Source: Siphonodentalium dalli | Lineage: Eukaryota > Mollusca > Scaphopoda > Gadilida > Siphonodentaliidae | Assembly (NCBI GenBank): GCA_032622095.1 | Contig: CP136065.1 | Coordinates: 204,826,151 to 204,890,150 of the forward strand | Length of the DNA: 64,000 nucleotides | Direction of reading: 5' to 3' | Part shown: piece by piece, positions 22,560 to 33,273 of the stretch | Position numbering within the stretch: position 1 is the first letter of the stretch | How the letters are laid out: each line of letters opens with the position of its first letter | Notes under the pieces: model-generated | The model's input: the letters and a program-made list of their open reading frames with translations, nothing else | What the model was told of the DNA's origin: nothing | Database searches by the model: none | Program-made: the position numbers and the translations under genes

Positions 22560-23170
22560 AATTTACAGAAACTCGCAGGGTTGATCTTCTGTCCAGGGTG
22601 TGTCTAGACACACGCAATTTGTGTACATTTAAACATGAAAGGAATTTCTGTTGAGCTGCACCTCTTGAGCATAAGTTACTATTATCGGATAATATAATAT
22701 TGTTCGGATCCTTGAGCTTACTAATTTCACATCTAACGTTGACGTTCACTGTGTGCACTTTGTTATGTAGGTCCTCACTATCAGTACGAGGTGTGGCTCC
22801 AGAGACAACGACCTTTGAACCAGCCCATTTATTACGCACTTTTTTAACAAGATTCATGACATCAGTCGCACATTTTACATCAGATTTCTTTTTAAGATCG
22901 TTGGTCAACACATGTAACACAACAACTTTGGGTGGTGTCTCTGTTACAATGTTATCTAAGAATTTAACTGCTTCCTCTGTGTGATAAGTAAATTCTTTAT
23001 GTATAGTGTATTTGTAGACATTTGATCAGCATGAATGTTTGATGTTTGATGTTCCCAGCAGAAGCACATCACTATTAACTTTCTGTTGATCTTTCAGCTT
23101 TGTGTGATCAGTAGCACCCCACGTCTCTTTTGTTTTACCGTGTATTACTGGTACCCACTCACTGGATTTA
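22560..23170 (-). pseudogene. SGNH/GDSL-hydrolase-like segment of retroelement ORF1
   Basis: Minus strand. VNSDVLLLGTSNIKHSC (about 23075-23025, SGNH block I with Ser replaced by GTSN), a stop, then YHTEEAVKFLDNIVTETPPK and VVLHVLTNDLKKK (block III-like, ND kept), VRNKWAGSKVVVSGATPRTD and LHNKVHTVN. The region ends with LNVHKLRVSRHTLDRRS, which recurs as VSTHNLDRRSALRF at 28390-28440. Order and spacing fit the SGNH fold found in some retroelement ORF1 proteins. Broken by at least one stop. Confidence 0.6.
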
Positions 23171-23899
23171 TTTTGTGTACAGGTAGAGTCCGTGTTTATC
23201 GTTGAAGTTTTCTATGAGAATATCTCCTCTTGATATTGTGCCATTTTTTGTATTCTGTTTATTTATTGTCATATTTAATTGTCCAATTTCATCCATTAGT
23301 GCTCCACGCTGTACTAATAGTTTTTCGTTGTCCTGTGAGATCATCAGTGTCAACAGTAAAGATCTCCTTCAAATAGAATTTAACCATGAAAGATTCCATC
23401 ACTTTTTCTTTCAAAGCATCGATCCTTATGCAATGACTGAGCAGACAGATTGTCAATGTCAACATTTTTTCTGAGAACAGTCTCAAACTCTCGGGTCAAC
23501 AGTGGATGTAAGGCTTGGTTCCTAATCCCTATGACACCTTGACTTGAGTAGTTGTGTGTTTACAAACAATGGCTTCCTGTAAAAAGTAATTATTATCAAC
23601 TGATGGTGTGATTAATACTGTAAGGCAAGGTATTAATGTTGCATAAACACAAAGTGACAAAGTGCGTTTATTATCGGTGTCCTGCTAACTAGTAGCCAAG
23701 TAGTATGGCCATAGGCACAGTACTACAGTTTACACTCAAATTTGTCTGCAATGCATAGGAAAATAAACGGCGAAAAATCGTCTTATTTGGGTAATTCTAT
23801 CCTTTTATTATCACTAGCATATTAATTTCTTTGGTTTGGTAGATTTAACATAACACAAATATCGTTTATTAGTACCATCGACCTGCATTAAACAGCGAT

Positions 23900-24909
23900 A
23901 TTACGCGAGACATGCGTAATCGCTAGATTGTTTACATTGGTTACTACGGCCAACTTCCACTGGAAGCAATTCTCGCCAGCTGTGGTCGAAGTAACGCCGA
24001 TCGCGAGATAAAGCGGTAATTGCTTTGTGTCCTATCCATATAATATACGTCGATGGTGAGAATTCGAACATTGTCTGTTCCAGAAGCTTTTTTGAGGCTG
24101 TGTGTGCAGAACTCTCCAGCTCTAGTTGCGCCTGCACATGCGACATATCAAGCTCATGGTTGTGCCTTTCACTCTATAAAGTATTCTTGAGTGAATCAAT
24201 CTCTTTTCTCTCTTTTAGGAGTTCGATTTCCTGTTTGAGTTTGTTTGTGTCCAAAATTTCGGCTTTTGTTGGCTGGTTGGTATTGCTGATTTTATTATTT
24301 TCCAGGCTTACTAGATGCCCAACTACATCCTTTGTAAATATTTGCCAATGTATTGTCAGTGTTTTCTTTCAGTTTGTTCATTCCCTGTGTGAACATGTTT
24401 TCAAGTGTCGAAATAGCTGTCTGTAAGTCCTTCTTACGTATTTGGTCAGAAAAGTCCTTATGTATTTGGTCAGAAACATCCTCAGCTGTCATCGATTTCC
24501 TAGTTACTATAGGCCTAATATCCTCCCCTTGTTTTATCGTTTTGGTATCTATATTTTCAGGAGTGTCCTCAGATGTTTTTATAACTGTTACTTTGAGTTC
24601 ATCCTCAGAATATGCATCATCACTGTCGATTTCTTCACTGGTAATGCCAGGAGGAACCTCATCCATATCTTCATACTCCTCAAAAGACATAAATGTTCCA
24701 TTGATCCAGATTTGTTCTGAGCCACCAGTGATTTTAATTATCTCTTTTGCTGAATTATAGTTGTTTGTCTCCTTAAATATAGCCGATTTCACATTGAGAA
24801 CGAATTGCGAACAAATGTTCCAATCTTTGTAGATGCCGCTAATGTTGTTTAAACCTTTAGTCACTGCATAGTAGGCATATTTAGTTTTTCTCCTTGTATT
24901 GGTGGCCAT
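23900..24909 (-). pseudogene. Viroplasmin-like domain plus coiled coil (retroelement ORF1 N-terminal part)
   Basis: Minus strand from the ATG at 24909: KTKYAYYAVTKGLNNISGIY, then KDWNICSQFVLNVKSAIFKE and NYNSAKEIIK. Y-A-V-x-x-G ... G-I-Y-x-x-W-x-x-C ... F is the caulimovirus viroplasmin/RNase H1 N-terminal fold (PF01693 type), which binds nucleic acid. Then an acidic linker and helices. After a frameshift near 24315 comes a coiled coil (LKQEIELLKERKEIDSLKNT) with a stop at about 24175, then more helix to 23901. The reading toward the SGNH part is broken several times (23168-23486). Confidence 0.65.
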
Positions 24910-25140
24910 AGTTAACTTCTGTTTTCTTTGTTGGTATCAGTGTGTGCTGATCGTCGGTTCCCAAGACTTATTGACATGCACAGAAATGGGTGACGAGCGA
25001 GGGGGTGGGCCAAAGTTTTAAGTCAATTTTACGTAACTGGGTCATCATGTCAAATCAATTTATGTGGTCCTTATTGAAAGTAGGTACGTTAGGTTCTATA
25101 TTACCGGTTGTGGGTTGTGTGAAATTATCTCATATTTGAA

Positions 25141-25572
25141 TTATATCGCATTTTCTAATTGATAAATATTTTTCCCGCGCTCAAACCGTACATATCTCGA
25201 GTGTATCTTTAATCTAGAACATAATGATTTGAGGTTGCTATTTACATTATTTATGATACCACTAGAGCGTGAGTGATCCACTGGGCATGGAATTATCGCA
25301 GACATGCAGATGATACTATGAATAAAAAGTTTGTTGCATAAGGCAATGAGGTTGGCATAAGTGGCCCTGAATTCTTTTTCGCTAAGTTTGAAAACATCGT
25401 TGGTGCCAACGTGTATGATTATGTAAGGAAACTGTTTGATGACTGGTGCTTCTTTCTCCAAGTGCCTTGTGACTGCTCCGATTGAAGCCCCCTTGAACAC
25501 TTTCAGCTCAGTCTGTTTGATTATTACATACTTGGCTATTGAATCAGAGACTATGATATAAAGATGTGTCAT
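25141..25572 (-). CDS. SGNH-hydrolase-like ORF of a retroelement
   Basis: A 143-codon intact ORF. MTHLYIIVSDSIAKYVIIKQ corresponds to SGNH block I (SDS for GDS); KVFKGASIGAVTRHLEKE carries the block II-type Gly; YIIIHVGTNDVFKLSEKEF holds the block III G-x-N-D motif; then IICMSAIIPCPVDHSRS. The terminal block V Asp-x-x-His is not seen. Small SGNH-like ORFs of this type accompany retroelements in many invertebrates. It lies on the same strand 230 bp upstream of the viroplasmin-like ORF. Confidence 0.7.
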   Translation of the reverse strand: MTHLYIIVSDSIAKYVIIKQTELKVFKGASIGAVTRHLEKEAPVIKQFPYIIIHVGTNDVFKLSEKEFRATYANLIALCNKLFIHSIICMSAIIPCPVDHSRSSGIINNVNSNLKSLCSRLKIHSRYVRFERGKNIYQLENAI

Positions 25573-25847
25573 GGTATAAAGTTGAGAAGCGTTTGTATCA
25601 TATAAGTTCGATTATATTGCGGATCTGTGTACATAGACAAGCGTGTGATGTAGAATATATATCAATGGTAAACTAGTTCAAGGTCCAATATATTAACTAC
25701 GGTAGTCCAGATTGATCATAAGCACAATATGTTACATCTCCCTTTTTACAGAATGTATATTTCACTGGGAGTTTATTGAGTGTATTTAACTGGTGGTTTA
25801 CTGAGTCTTCCAGATCGTGTTCTGTATGTAGGCCCATCAGCGGCGTT

Positions 25848-26010
25848 GGGGAACATGATCATCATGTTCTAGTGTGGTCACCGCCTCTGGTGTATCACCC
25901 ATTGGCTGTAGTTGATCTGGTTCACATACTGTTTTTGGAACGTCTCTTATCTGGACTCGGTTCATGGTAATCTTCTTACGCTTTTTAAGTTTCAGCATCT
26001 GGAAAAATAA
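25848..26010 (-). CDS. Short exon-like ORF upstream of the SGNH ORF
   Basis: After an acceptor-like TTTTTATTTTTCCAG comes MLKLKKRKKITMNRVQIRDV, then PDQLQPMGDTPEAVTTLEHD and a stop. Basic start, acidic end. Not recognised. Confidence 0.3.
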
Positions 26011-26099
26011 AAACATATTACAGCAATGTGATAAAGTGACATAATCTTCAAGTTTGGACAAATTTATATCATTTTTCACTGAAAGGAAACACATTGTCT

Positions 26100-27420
26100 T
26101 TAATACCCATTACATATTTGGCAACTGGCTTGCGTTTTGAGAAGTGAAACAATGCAAACAGTCCATTGTTATCTCAATATGAAATTATGAACTCTATGTA
26201 GTCTGTTGTAAAAGTATTCACACCATACTAGTACTTATGAATTGAGTAATAGTGTAAGTGTGACATTTGTAACAATATTGTCAAAACGCTTTGACCGTTT
26301 AACATATGTGAAGGACAACTACTAATAAAAACATCTCAAACAAAACTTGCAAGATTGGGCTAAATGTGTGTTTATTATTATATAAGACACATTTATGTTA
26401 ATTCCACGGCACTAGTACCAATTTTTCAATATTATGTAAAGCTAAATTGGCCACTGGGTTTTGTTAAATTTGTCCAGTGAATCGCCATACAATGTATGGA
26501 GTGCCGTGGCATTTTTTCATTGCGTCTGGGGAAATGGTGAAATTGTTAGAAACTTTACACAAGTAATTTTCGGTAATTTAATGCAAGATCAAACCGAAAC
26601 TGCTTAGATTGTAGGAATACTATCTTATTAACACAAAAAAACTTGTCTGGTGGAAATTATATTAAACAATCTACCTTTTTTGTGATTAGATATGACCCAT
26701 CTATTCCTACTGAAAAATAAGTCGAAATTATGATACACAACCGATCTATTGATACTTAGGTTAAAGTTTTGCAATTTCGTGAACGTAACCGACATTTTTT
26801 ACTATTAAGAAACTCTAGGAGTACAAAATTTATACCACATGGCTAATTACGTTTATTTAATTGAAGAAAAACTAAATGTTCGTATTTTCCCCATTGTTCA
26901 TTGTCAATCAAAACAACGAGAACATTTGTCGAATAAAGACATCGATTTAACACATCTGTGGTCAGAAAACATAAATTAACTACAATCAAAACATGCAACC
27001 AGACATGAAGAAAATATTTATTCTCTACATAAAACATTATACTTACACATTATTGAATTATTCACGCTTATGTACTCCACAGAACAACAAAAACAGGTAC
27101 TGCAATCATCGTCTGAAATGAGATCTCGTCAATTCCCGTAGCGTTCGCGATATCTTCACCAGGCGTTACAGAGCGAGCACTGTCTATCTCACATACTCTG
27201 GATTAACGTACTTGGTTCAACTAGCTTATAGGACCATTTAGACTTGTAGAATTTCTCTTAATTCTAAATTGCTGCAGCTTTTAAGTGTCATCAGTTGAGC
27301 ACACAGGGTGACGATGTTACTCAGCAGCGAAGAGGTTAAGATGCAAAATATTTCCAACAATATTTGGAATATAGAGCATCGATTTCTGCATAAGATGAAA
27401 GTGATTCATCCAGCACCCAT
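26100..27420. other. No recognised content
   Basis: AT-rich sequence between retroelement debris and the duplicated exon at 27455. No ORF with protein-like features. Confidence 0.5.
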
Positions 27421-27454
27421 CGGCGCATGGATGAATCCTTTGGCATGACTTGTA

Positions 27455-27900
27455 AGTTTTTTTTTAATATATATATGCTGTTAATGCATTTTTTATATCA
27501 TTTGGGTGGCCATTTGAAGACCTTCCCTGTGCACCTATGCATAAAGTCAATTTTGGCTTCGTTTGTTGTGTTTAGACATTCAACTCTCCCTAGGTACGAG
27601 GCATCTTCATACGCAATAGCAAGGCAGCTGCCGACATCACTTTCTTGGAACATGGTCATCAGAGGGCTACAAGAAAATAAGTTTTTTTTTAATATATATA
27701 TGCTGTTAATGCATTTTTTATCACATTTGGGTGGCCATTTGAAGACCTTCCCTGTGCACCTATGCATAAAGTAAATTTTGGCTTCGTTTGTTAAGTTTAG
27801 ACATTCAACTCTCCCTAGGTACGAGGCATCTTCATACGCAATAGCAAGGCAGCTGCCGACATCACAGAACATGGTCATCAGAGGGCTACAAGAAAATAAC
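27455..27900 (-). CDS. Tandemly duplicated exon (SH3/Tudor-like segment)
   Basis: Two copies of about 220 bp (27455-27680 and 27685-27900) with very few differences, including 9 extra bases in one. Minus strand: acceptor-like ATTTTCTTGTAG|CCCTCTG, then DVGSCLAIAYEDASYLGRVE, then AKIDFMHRCTGKVFKWPPK. The pattern V-G-x-x-x-A-I-A-Y-x-D ... F-M-x-R ... F-x-W-P is that of a small beta-barrel segment at the C-terminus of several invertebrate transposon-associated proteins. Each copy is preceded by a T-run and ATATATATATGC. An intact ORF spans both copies (27498-27929). Confidence 0.5.
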
Positions 27901-28031
27901 AAACCGATACTATCAGCTATCAGATTCAAATTATAATGTAACGGAGATTGTGATGATGAACTGAATTAATTTAAATTAACGTGAAATTCTGTTTAGGTTC
28001 ATTCAGATTGCGCACATCGATGGTTCTGATA

Positions 28032-28259
28032 CTAATGTAGGATCCTGACCCCATTCAAATAATTTTTAATGAAATCTGCCGACTTGAGAGAGCAACTCAA
28101 AAATTTACAATAGAGGCCAATGGTTTCCAAGGATGTGGTCATTGGCACTAACTCAAAATAGAAACAAAATCGGAGAAATGTTTCCCACTGTGTACGGAGA
28201 TTCTTTGTGGTGCCCACTGCATATGCCGCAGTGACAGATTGAAGCTGTTCTTGGTGCAA
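28032..28259 (-). pseudogene. Tyrosine recombinase N-terminal fragment (DIRS-like)
   Basis: Minus strand: AYAVGTTKNLRTQWETFLRF, then LETIGLYCKFLSCSLKSADF and IKNYLNGVRILH. This is the core-binding (SAM-like) domain pattern of DIRS/Ngaro tyrosine recombinases. The catalytic Arg-His-Arg-Tyr domain is absent; the sequence stops soon after. Downstream of the RT relic at 28887-30292 and on the same strand, as in DIRS-type elements. Confidence 0.65.
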
Positions 28260-28379
28260 GAAAAGGAGTTCCTGTGTTGAAAAGGTAAAAGGGATAACAA
28301 TTAAAAAAAAACAACTACCAACTAATGGAAAATACTTTCCGGTATAAAAATGTGACTACTGTGAGGAACCAAATGTAGA

Positions 28380-28432
28380 CAAAATTGCGTGTGTCTACAC
28401 ACAACCTGGACAGAAGATCAGCCCTGCGATTT
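28380..28432 (+). pseudogene. Short copy of the LDRRS segment from ORF1
   Basis: Plus strand VSTHNLDRRSALRF matches, in inverted orientation, the segment HKLRVSRHTLDRRSTLRV at about 22570-22635. An MITE (28431) follows directly. Shows that fragments of the same retroelement family lie in both orientations. Confidence 0.5.
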
Positions 28433-28655
28433 ACCCTTTCAGTGCCAAGTCCGTTTTTTGTATCGACCCATATTTCCTTGATCATTTTTCAAATTTATTG
28501 ATTATAATAATAATTATAATAATAATAGATGGAAAGAGCTCTAAGAGCTCTTTCCCTTAGAGCTCTTTCCATCAATATTATAATCAATAAATTTGAAAAA
28601 TGATCAATGAAATATGGGTTGATACAAAAATCGGCTATGGCACTGAAAGGGTTAA
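28431..28655. mobile_element. TTAA-type MITE, CCCTTTCAGTGCC family
   Basis: Inverted ends CCCTTTCAGTGCCAAGTCCG and GGCACTGAAAGGG with TTAA at the right and a decayed TTA at the left. The centre is a palindrome (AATAATAGATGGAAAGAGCTCTAAGAGCTCTTT...). Same family as the end at 38433. Inserted in retroelement debris. Confidence 0.78.
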
Positions 28656-28886
28656 GGACACCCTATATATGGATGGCCCTAACTTCAAATTCCGTGTGAG
28701 CTGCAACAAAACTAATCTTGCGAAGACAGCTCTGCATAAAAAGGTCATCAGTTTTACCTGAGTTCAGGACCGACTCGGACGCCTGATTATCTCACTTCAT
28801 GAGGATCTTTTTCCCTCTCAAGGTTGCTCCCCAGGTTTTGGTGCATACCATGATCATGAGTATTTCCAATGCATTTATGTGCAATC

Positions 28887-30292
28887 CTAGAGTAATAAAT
28901 TTGGGAAACTTGATATGAATAAATTCATTAGTATTGGGGCACCAACCTCTTCCACCCTGAAGGCATGCGTCTTGATTTGGTTAGTTCGTCGGGCTCTGAC
29001 CACCTTTCCAGACATCATAGACACACCATTGTAGGAAGTGAGGAAATGAGCCCACCAACTAAGATCTAAACAAACGTATGTAGGAATTTGCTTGGCCTCG
29101 TTCTTGTTGTTGAAAGTCTTCAGCCATCTCAGGAGCCGAGACACAAATATTCTATCGGGTCGAACACATGCAGATACTAAGTTCAACTTCCCCAATAATG
29201 ATTGGACATCCTGTAGATTCGCTGAAGACTTATCCAACCAAGAACTAACCAAACTGCTAATTTCTTGAATCCTTTCAGGTGTAACACATAAACACATATC
29301 AATTGTGTCAATCTCAACCCCCAGAAAATTGATAACTTGGCTGGGGCATATTGATTTGTCTTTGGCTTCTTCTAGACCACAATCTGCTAAAAGCCTACCC
29401 AAAGCTGAAAACGCTTTGTTGGCTTCAGCTTGTGAGGATTAGTCCCCTGCTGAATCATCCAGAGTAACCCATGTTGCTCATCATATGCTGTACAGCAGAT
29501 GTGACCCTTTGGCAGATCATAGCGGATGATCGAGAGCCCATGCTCAGAACTTTTTCCATATAAATATGTCTCTTCCAATGGAATGCGGCGAGATGGGCAT
29601 CCCCTGGGCAAATAAAAATCTGTCTGTATGCTCGGGCTAAATCTTTCTTCTAACAGTAACTCCCCTCGCCTATGCGTTTAATGAGTTTAACAAAGTCATC
29701 TACAGTAGGTAATTTCAGTTGAACTGATTCCCCCAAATATCTGTCTATGGGGATGCTCGAATTGACGTTATTATCAGGCGGAAAACTCAAGTCTAAAATG
29801 ACGCGGCGTTTCCCGGGTGTTGACGTAGGCACTGTATTGATAGGCGAAATAATAATATTGCTAGACACAAGCCTTGAAATAGTGTGCCTGTCATTTGCAG
29901 AATGAGGTCCCCAGAGGGTGAATTTAGTGATGCTACCCCGCATAGCGGGTTAGCATCACCAAATTCACCCTCTGGGGACCTCATTCTGCTTACAACTCAG
30001 CAGAATGAGGTTCCCAGAGGGTGAATTTGGTGATGCTAACCCGCTATGCGGGGTAGCATCACTAAATTCACCCTCTGGGGACCTTATTCTGCAAATGACA
30101 GACACACTATTTCAAGGCTTGGCTCGACATGAAATGATTCTGTTTGACAGGTACAATGATACTGCCAGGTAATAATTCTTGTTGCAGGTATTGAAAAACA
30201 TGGTCATGGAATTCTCGTGTGCCTTCGTGGTTTCTGTATTTTATGTTCGACCTAATGTTAGGACCCCCCCTCGAAACCAATTGGAAAACCAA
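28887..30292 (-). pseudogene. DIRS-like reverse transcriptase (second lineage), split by a MITE
   Basis: Minus strand. 30292-30130: NHEGTREFHDHVFQYLQQEL. After the MITE at 29868-30121: STPGKRRVILDLSFPPDNNV, LPTVDDFVKLIKRIGEGSY, stop, then KKDLARAYRQIFICPGDAHL and GSRSSAMICQRVTSA, the RT palm. The catalytic box is TLDDSAGD (Tyr lost) near 29460. 29402-28887: ICPSQVINFLGVEIDTIDMC, then VQSLLGKLNLVSACVRPDR and LSWWAHFLTSYNG, thumb and RNase H link. K-D-L-x-R-A-Y-R-Q and S-A-x-I-C-Q-R define a branch distinct from the RTs at 1-420 and 21043-22037. Confidence 0.85.
29868..30121. mobile_element. CAAGCC-family MITE, copy 2, inside a DIRS-like RT
   Basis: A 254-bp element with 8-bp flanks GCTAGACA and GCTCGACA (one mismatch). 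It consists of two head-to-head foldbacks of the family core. It interrupts the reverse-transcriptase reading frame of the DIRS-like relic on the minus strand, whose residues line up on both sides. Confidence 0.9.
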
Positions 30293-30812
30293 ATTCTAGC
30301 AGGTCACATACATGTACCATCAGGTCGTGGTAATTGTGTTGAAGCATTGACCGCCAAAATTTGAGTCGACGGGGATTCAACAACCTTGAAAATTGTGACT
30401 GCCTGATGAAATCACCTGATCATGGACTTGGATAAATTCATTCATTTCCTGCTCAGAGCTACTTCCTTGAATAGCACACAAGACTGCATATTTAATTCAT
30501 CAGTTGGGCTCCAGGATTGGCTCAGGTGTGCCCTGTATAATATTGGCCCCACTTCTGAAACAGTTTGGGCATGCAGTCATCTTGTTTGCTCAATATGCAA
30601 TTGTGTTGCTGGGGCCCAATGTTGTTTTGATTTATTACACTCCGAAGCATGAGTTGAGATATGCCCCCCAACCTCATCACGAACGGCTTCCACTGCTGAA
30701 TACACCTCCCTTGTAGATTGGTTAAATATTTCTGGGGGATGTATCTTTGGAAATCGAGACTATCTCACCAGCATCTGAAAAACTAGTATTTACCTCAATG
30801 GAATTTGACAGT

Positions 30813-31557
30813 TCAGCCTCGGGCGGGACTGATGGCTTGTTCCAGTAACAGCCATTGTGGAAACAATTTCATCTCTCTGACATCCAATTTTAAGTTTGCG
30901 ATCGAAAGGGTGCTCTCTAGTCTAGATACCTGGTTAGGACATGCTGTGGAGCACTCTGGGTGTTTTTGACGAGAACCATCCTTTCGATAACAAGTAGCAC
31001 ATATATGGTGGACTAACCTTTCCCTTCCCTGAATATAGCAGTTATGTGGTTCAGACGATGACATACACCTATTCCGATTGTAAAGTGGACAGAACCACAC
31101 CCATTCCCCTCTATCTGGTCACTCGACTCGCTGGGCTTGGAAGGTTGTGCTATTGGTCTACTCTCCACCCCCCCCCCCCCCCCCCCCCCCCCCCCCGCTG
31201 ATATATAGGCCTTCTACTACAACTAGTAGCTGTCCTCTGTCCCATTAACAACCTAACTTCCAGCTTTATAGTATCATCACCCCAATTTTTTTCTCTTCTT
31301 TCAATAAGATTTAACCATGATGCGTAAAATTTCAATAGTAACTGCCAATCAAAATCATTAGCATAGTACATCAATTTTGTAAGGAGATCTAATCTCCCCT
31401 TACTCTCCAATTCTGGTGTATGATTGTGGCGTATGATGTCAAGTTCCCCCGTGACAAACTGAAATGGTTCAGCCAGTTGAAACTTAGAGGACGTTCTTGG
31501 ATTCATGCAATCATGTGGTATAACAAAGCATGCAGACAAATAGATATAGTTATGCAT
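30813..31557 (-). pseudogene. Gag-like ORF with Cys/His cluster (second DIRS-like element)
   Basis: Minus strand 31557-31150: AEPFQFVTGELDIIRHNHTP, LDLLTKLMYYANDFDWQLLL, KFYASWLNLIERREKNWGDD. After a C/G run (31167-31196) comes 31100-30813: WFCPLYNRNRC, then HHICATCYRKDG and HPECSTACP. The Cys/His spacing forms a compact zinc-binding module seen in first ORFs of DIRS-like elements. Same strand, upstream of the RT at 30292. Confidence 0.65.
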
Positions 31558-31559
31558 TC

Positions 31560-32670
31560 AAAGTTAATTAATATTCATGCAAATCAAGTGTTATAATAGT
31601 CCAGGCGATTAGGTTAAAAAAATATCAGAATTGCACTTTTTTTGATAAAAGCATGAAATTTGGTACATAGGTACTTGACAGTCAACTGATCATTTTAAGA
31701 TTGGGAGACAACCTTCTAAGGTCCCCCCTTAGCAACGGTTGCTATGCATCTGTTTCGGCCCTAGCAACAGCCAGATATAATGGGAAATATATATTCCCCG
31801 GCTATAAAACAGGGTTATGAAGGTTCTTGTATGTTTAATTAATTAGAATGAAGCAATTTGAACAAATATTTTGTGTCTAAAGAATGTTTGACAATAATTA
31901 GATATCAAAATCACCATAGCAACGGGGTGATAGGGTTACAAAAATGTTTAAAATCCTTACTTCATAGTGTACATGGGAGCTAACTTATCTTAAACACACA
32001 ATGTTACCGTGTGTCACAATGTTTGCCTTATTGGATAAGAACAAGATTTCTATGGTTATAATTCTTGTTACCACCACATGTCTATTTAACAACAGCAAAG
32101 TAAATGACACATAAAGAGCGTTAGTGATTATTTCCCAGAATAAGAATCTTCTATTTCTGTGAATCGAGGTAACAATATTATATAACGTAAGTTCTATATT
32201 CGAGCTGCGTGCATAAAATTCATCAGTCTCTATCTCAAATCGATGTATAGTGTACTACTATATACACTGTGCAGAACAGAAGAAATTTATATACTCTTAT
32301 AGAGCATTTCATGGTCATATAGATATAATTTTTATTCAAACTATGAGGATTCAAGTATATTTCTTCCATTCTAATGGTATATATGCTATATGAAATGTAT
32401 ATGCTATATGAAATGTTTACTGAAAATGTTCAGTGTTCCATTTTTATCACTTTAATAGCAATATTGCAAGAATTAGGGTCCTTGATCACACAGATGAACT
32501 GAACAAATGAGAGCCATATCAAACATAAGTTACTACTTATCCAGACTTATCGAGTAGATTAATATGTTCATTGTAAACAAAATGTGATAACCACATACAT
32601 GTAAAATGAATGTTTGATCAAACTATTTCATTAAAGCGACGCTATCAGCTTATAGTGGGGCATGTGTTTT
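31560..32670. other. No recognised content
   Basis: AT-rich sequence with no gene-like ORF. TAGCAACGGTTGCTATGCAT (31732) and a duplicated TATATGCTATATGAAATGT (32380-32415) are the only local features. Confidence 0.5.
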
Positions 32671-32677
32671 GGACTTT

Positions 32678-32706
32678 TTTTTTGTGGGGGGGGGGGGGGG
32701 GGGGGC
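32678..32706 (+). repeat. T/G homopolymer tract
   Basis: A T run followed by a run of about 20 G. Similar G or C runs occur near 439, 2503, 2950, 3250, 10514, 31167 and 59409, more than expected by chance. Confidence 0.85.
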
Positions 32707-32939
32707 AGGTCAATGAGTGACTTAGTCGCTAATTACATAAATCGATGCATCAATTATTGGATGTTTCTTCAAAGTATGGTTCTTAAGATCAAGATTCAAT
32801 TTATTGGGTTATAGGACAGCATTAGGCTATTTAAACATGCAAATCTCATGTTATGTATTTCAGTTTTATGGTTAGTTTCCAAAACTTTAAGTTAACCACA
32901 CACTACAAGTAGATAATGTCGCCTTAATTAGTTGTTGAA

Positions 32940-33173
32940 TCAGATGTTGTGACAATTTCCTCTGCATGTGCATAAATCAGTGCACTTCACATTGGCCTTC
33001 GAACATTTACAGTCTCCGCAAAATTTACGACATCGGCACTGTATGAGTTCATTACACGCCTCGCTTGCTTGTGGTTCATCTGTCCAGTTTGGCTGCCATC
33101 TCTCTGGGCACTTCCATCCCCATGCACCTGGAGATGGTATTATTTGCACCGCTGTTGTTGCGTTACCCCAATA
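32940..33173 (-). CDS. CXC cysteine-rich domain fragment next to assembly gap
   Basis: Minus strand from the gap edge: TTAVQIIPSPGAWGWKCPER, then EACNELIQCRCRKFCGDCKC and KANVKCTDLCTCRGNCHN. C-x-C-x(3)-C-x2-C-x-C ... C-x3-C-x-C-x3-C is the tesmin/TSO1-like CXC pattern found at the C-terminus of many transposon-associated invertebrate proteins, usually after a G-W-x-x-D segment as here. The 5' part is lost in the N gap. A gene end or relic. Confidence 0.6.
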   Translation of the reverse strand, partial: YWGNATTAVQIIPSPGAWGWKCPERWQPNWTDEPQASEACNELIQCRCRKFCGDCKCSKANVKCTDLCTCRGNCHNI

Positions 33174-33273
33174 NNNNNNNNNNNNNNNNNNNNNNNNNNN
33201 NNNNNNNNNNNNNNNNNNNNNNNNNNNNNNNNNNNNNNNNNNNNNNNNNNNNNNNNNNNNNNNNNNNNNNNNN
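33174..33273. other. Assembly gap (100 N)
   Basis: Exactly 100 N, a conventional gap of unknown length. It separates the CXC fragment from a satellite, and the satellite is probably what broke the assembly. Confidence 0.98.
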
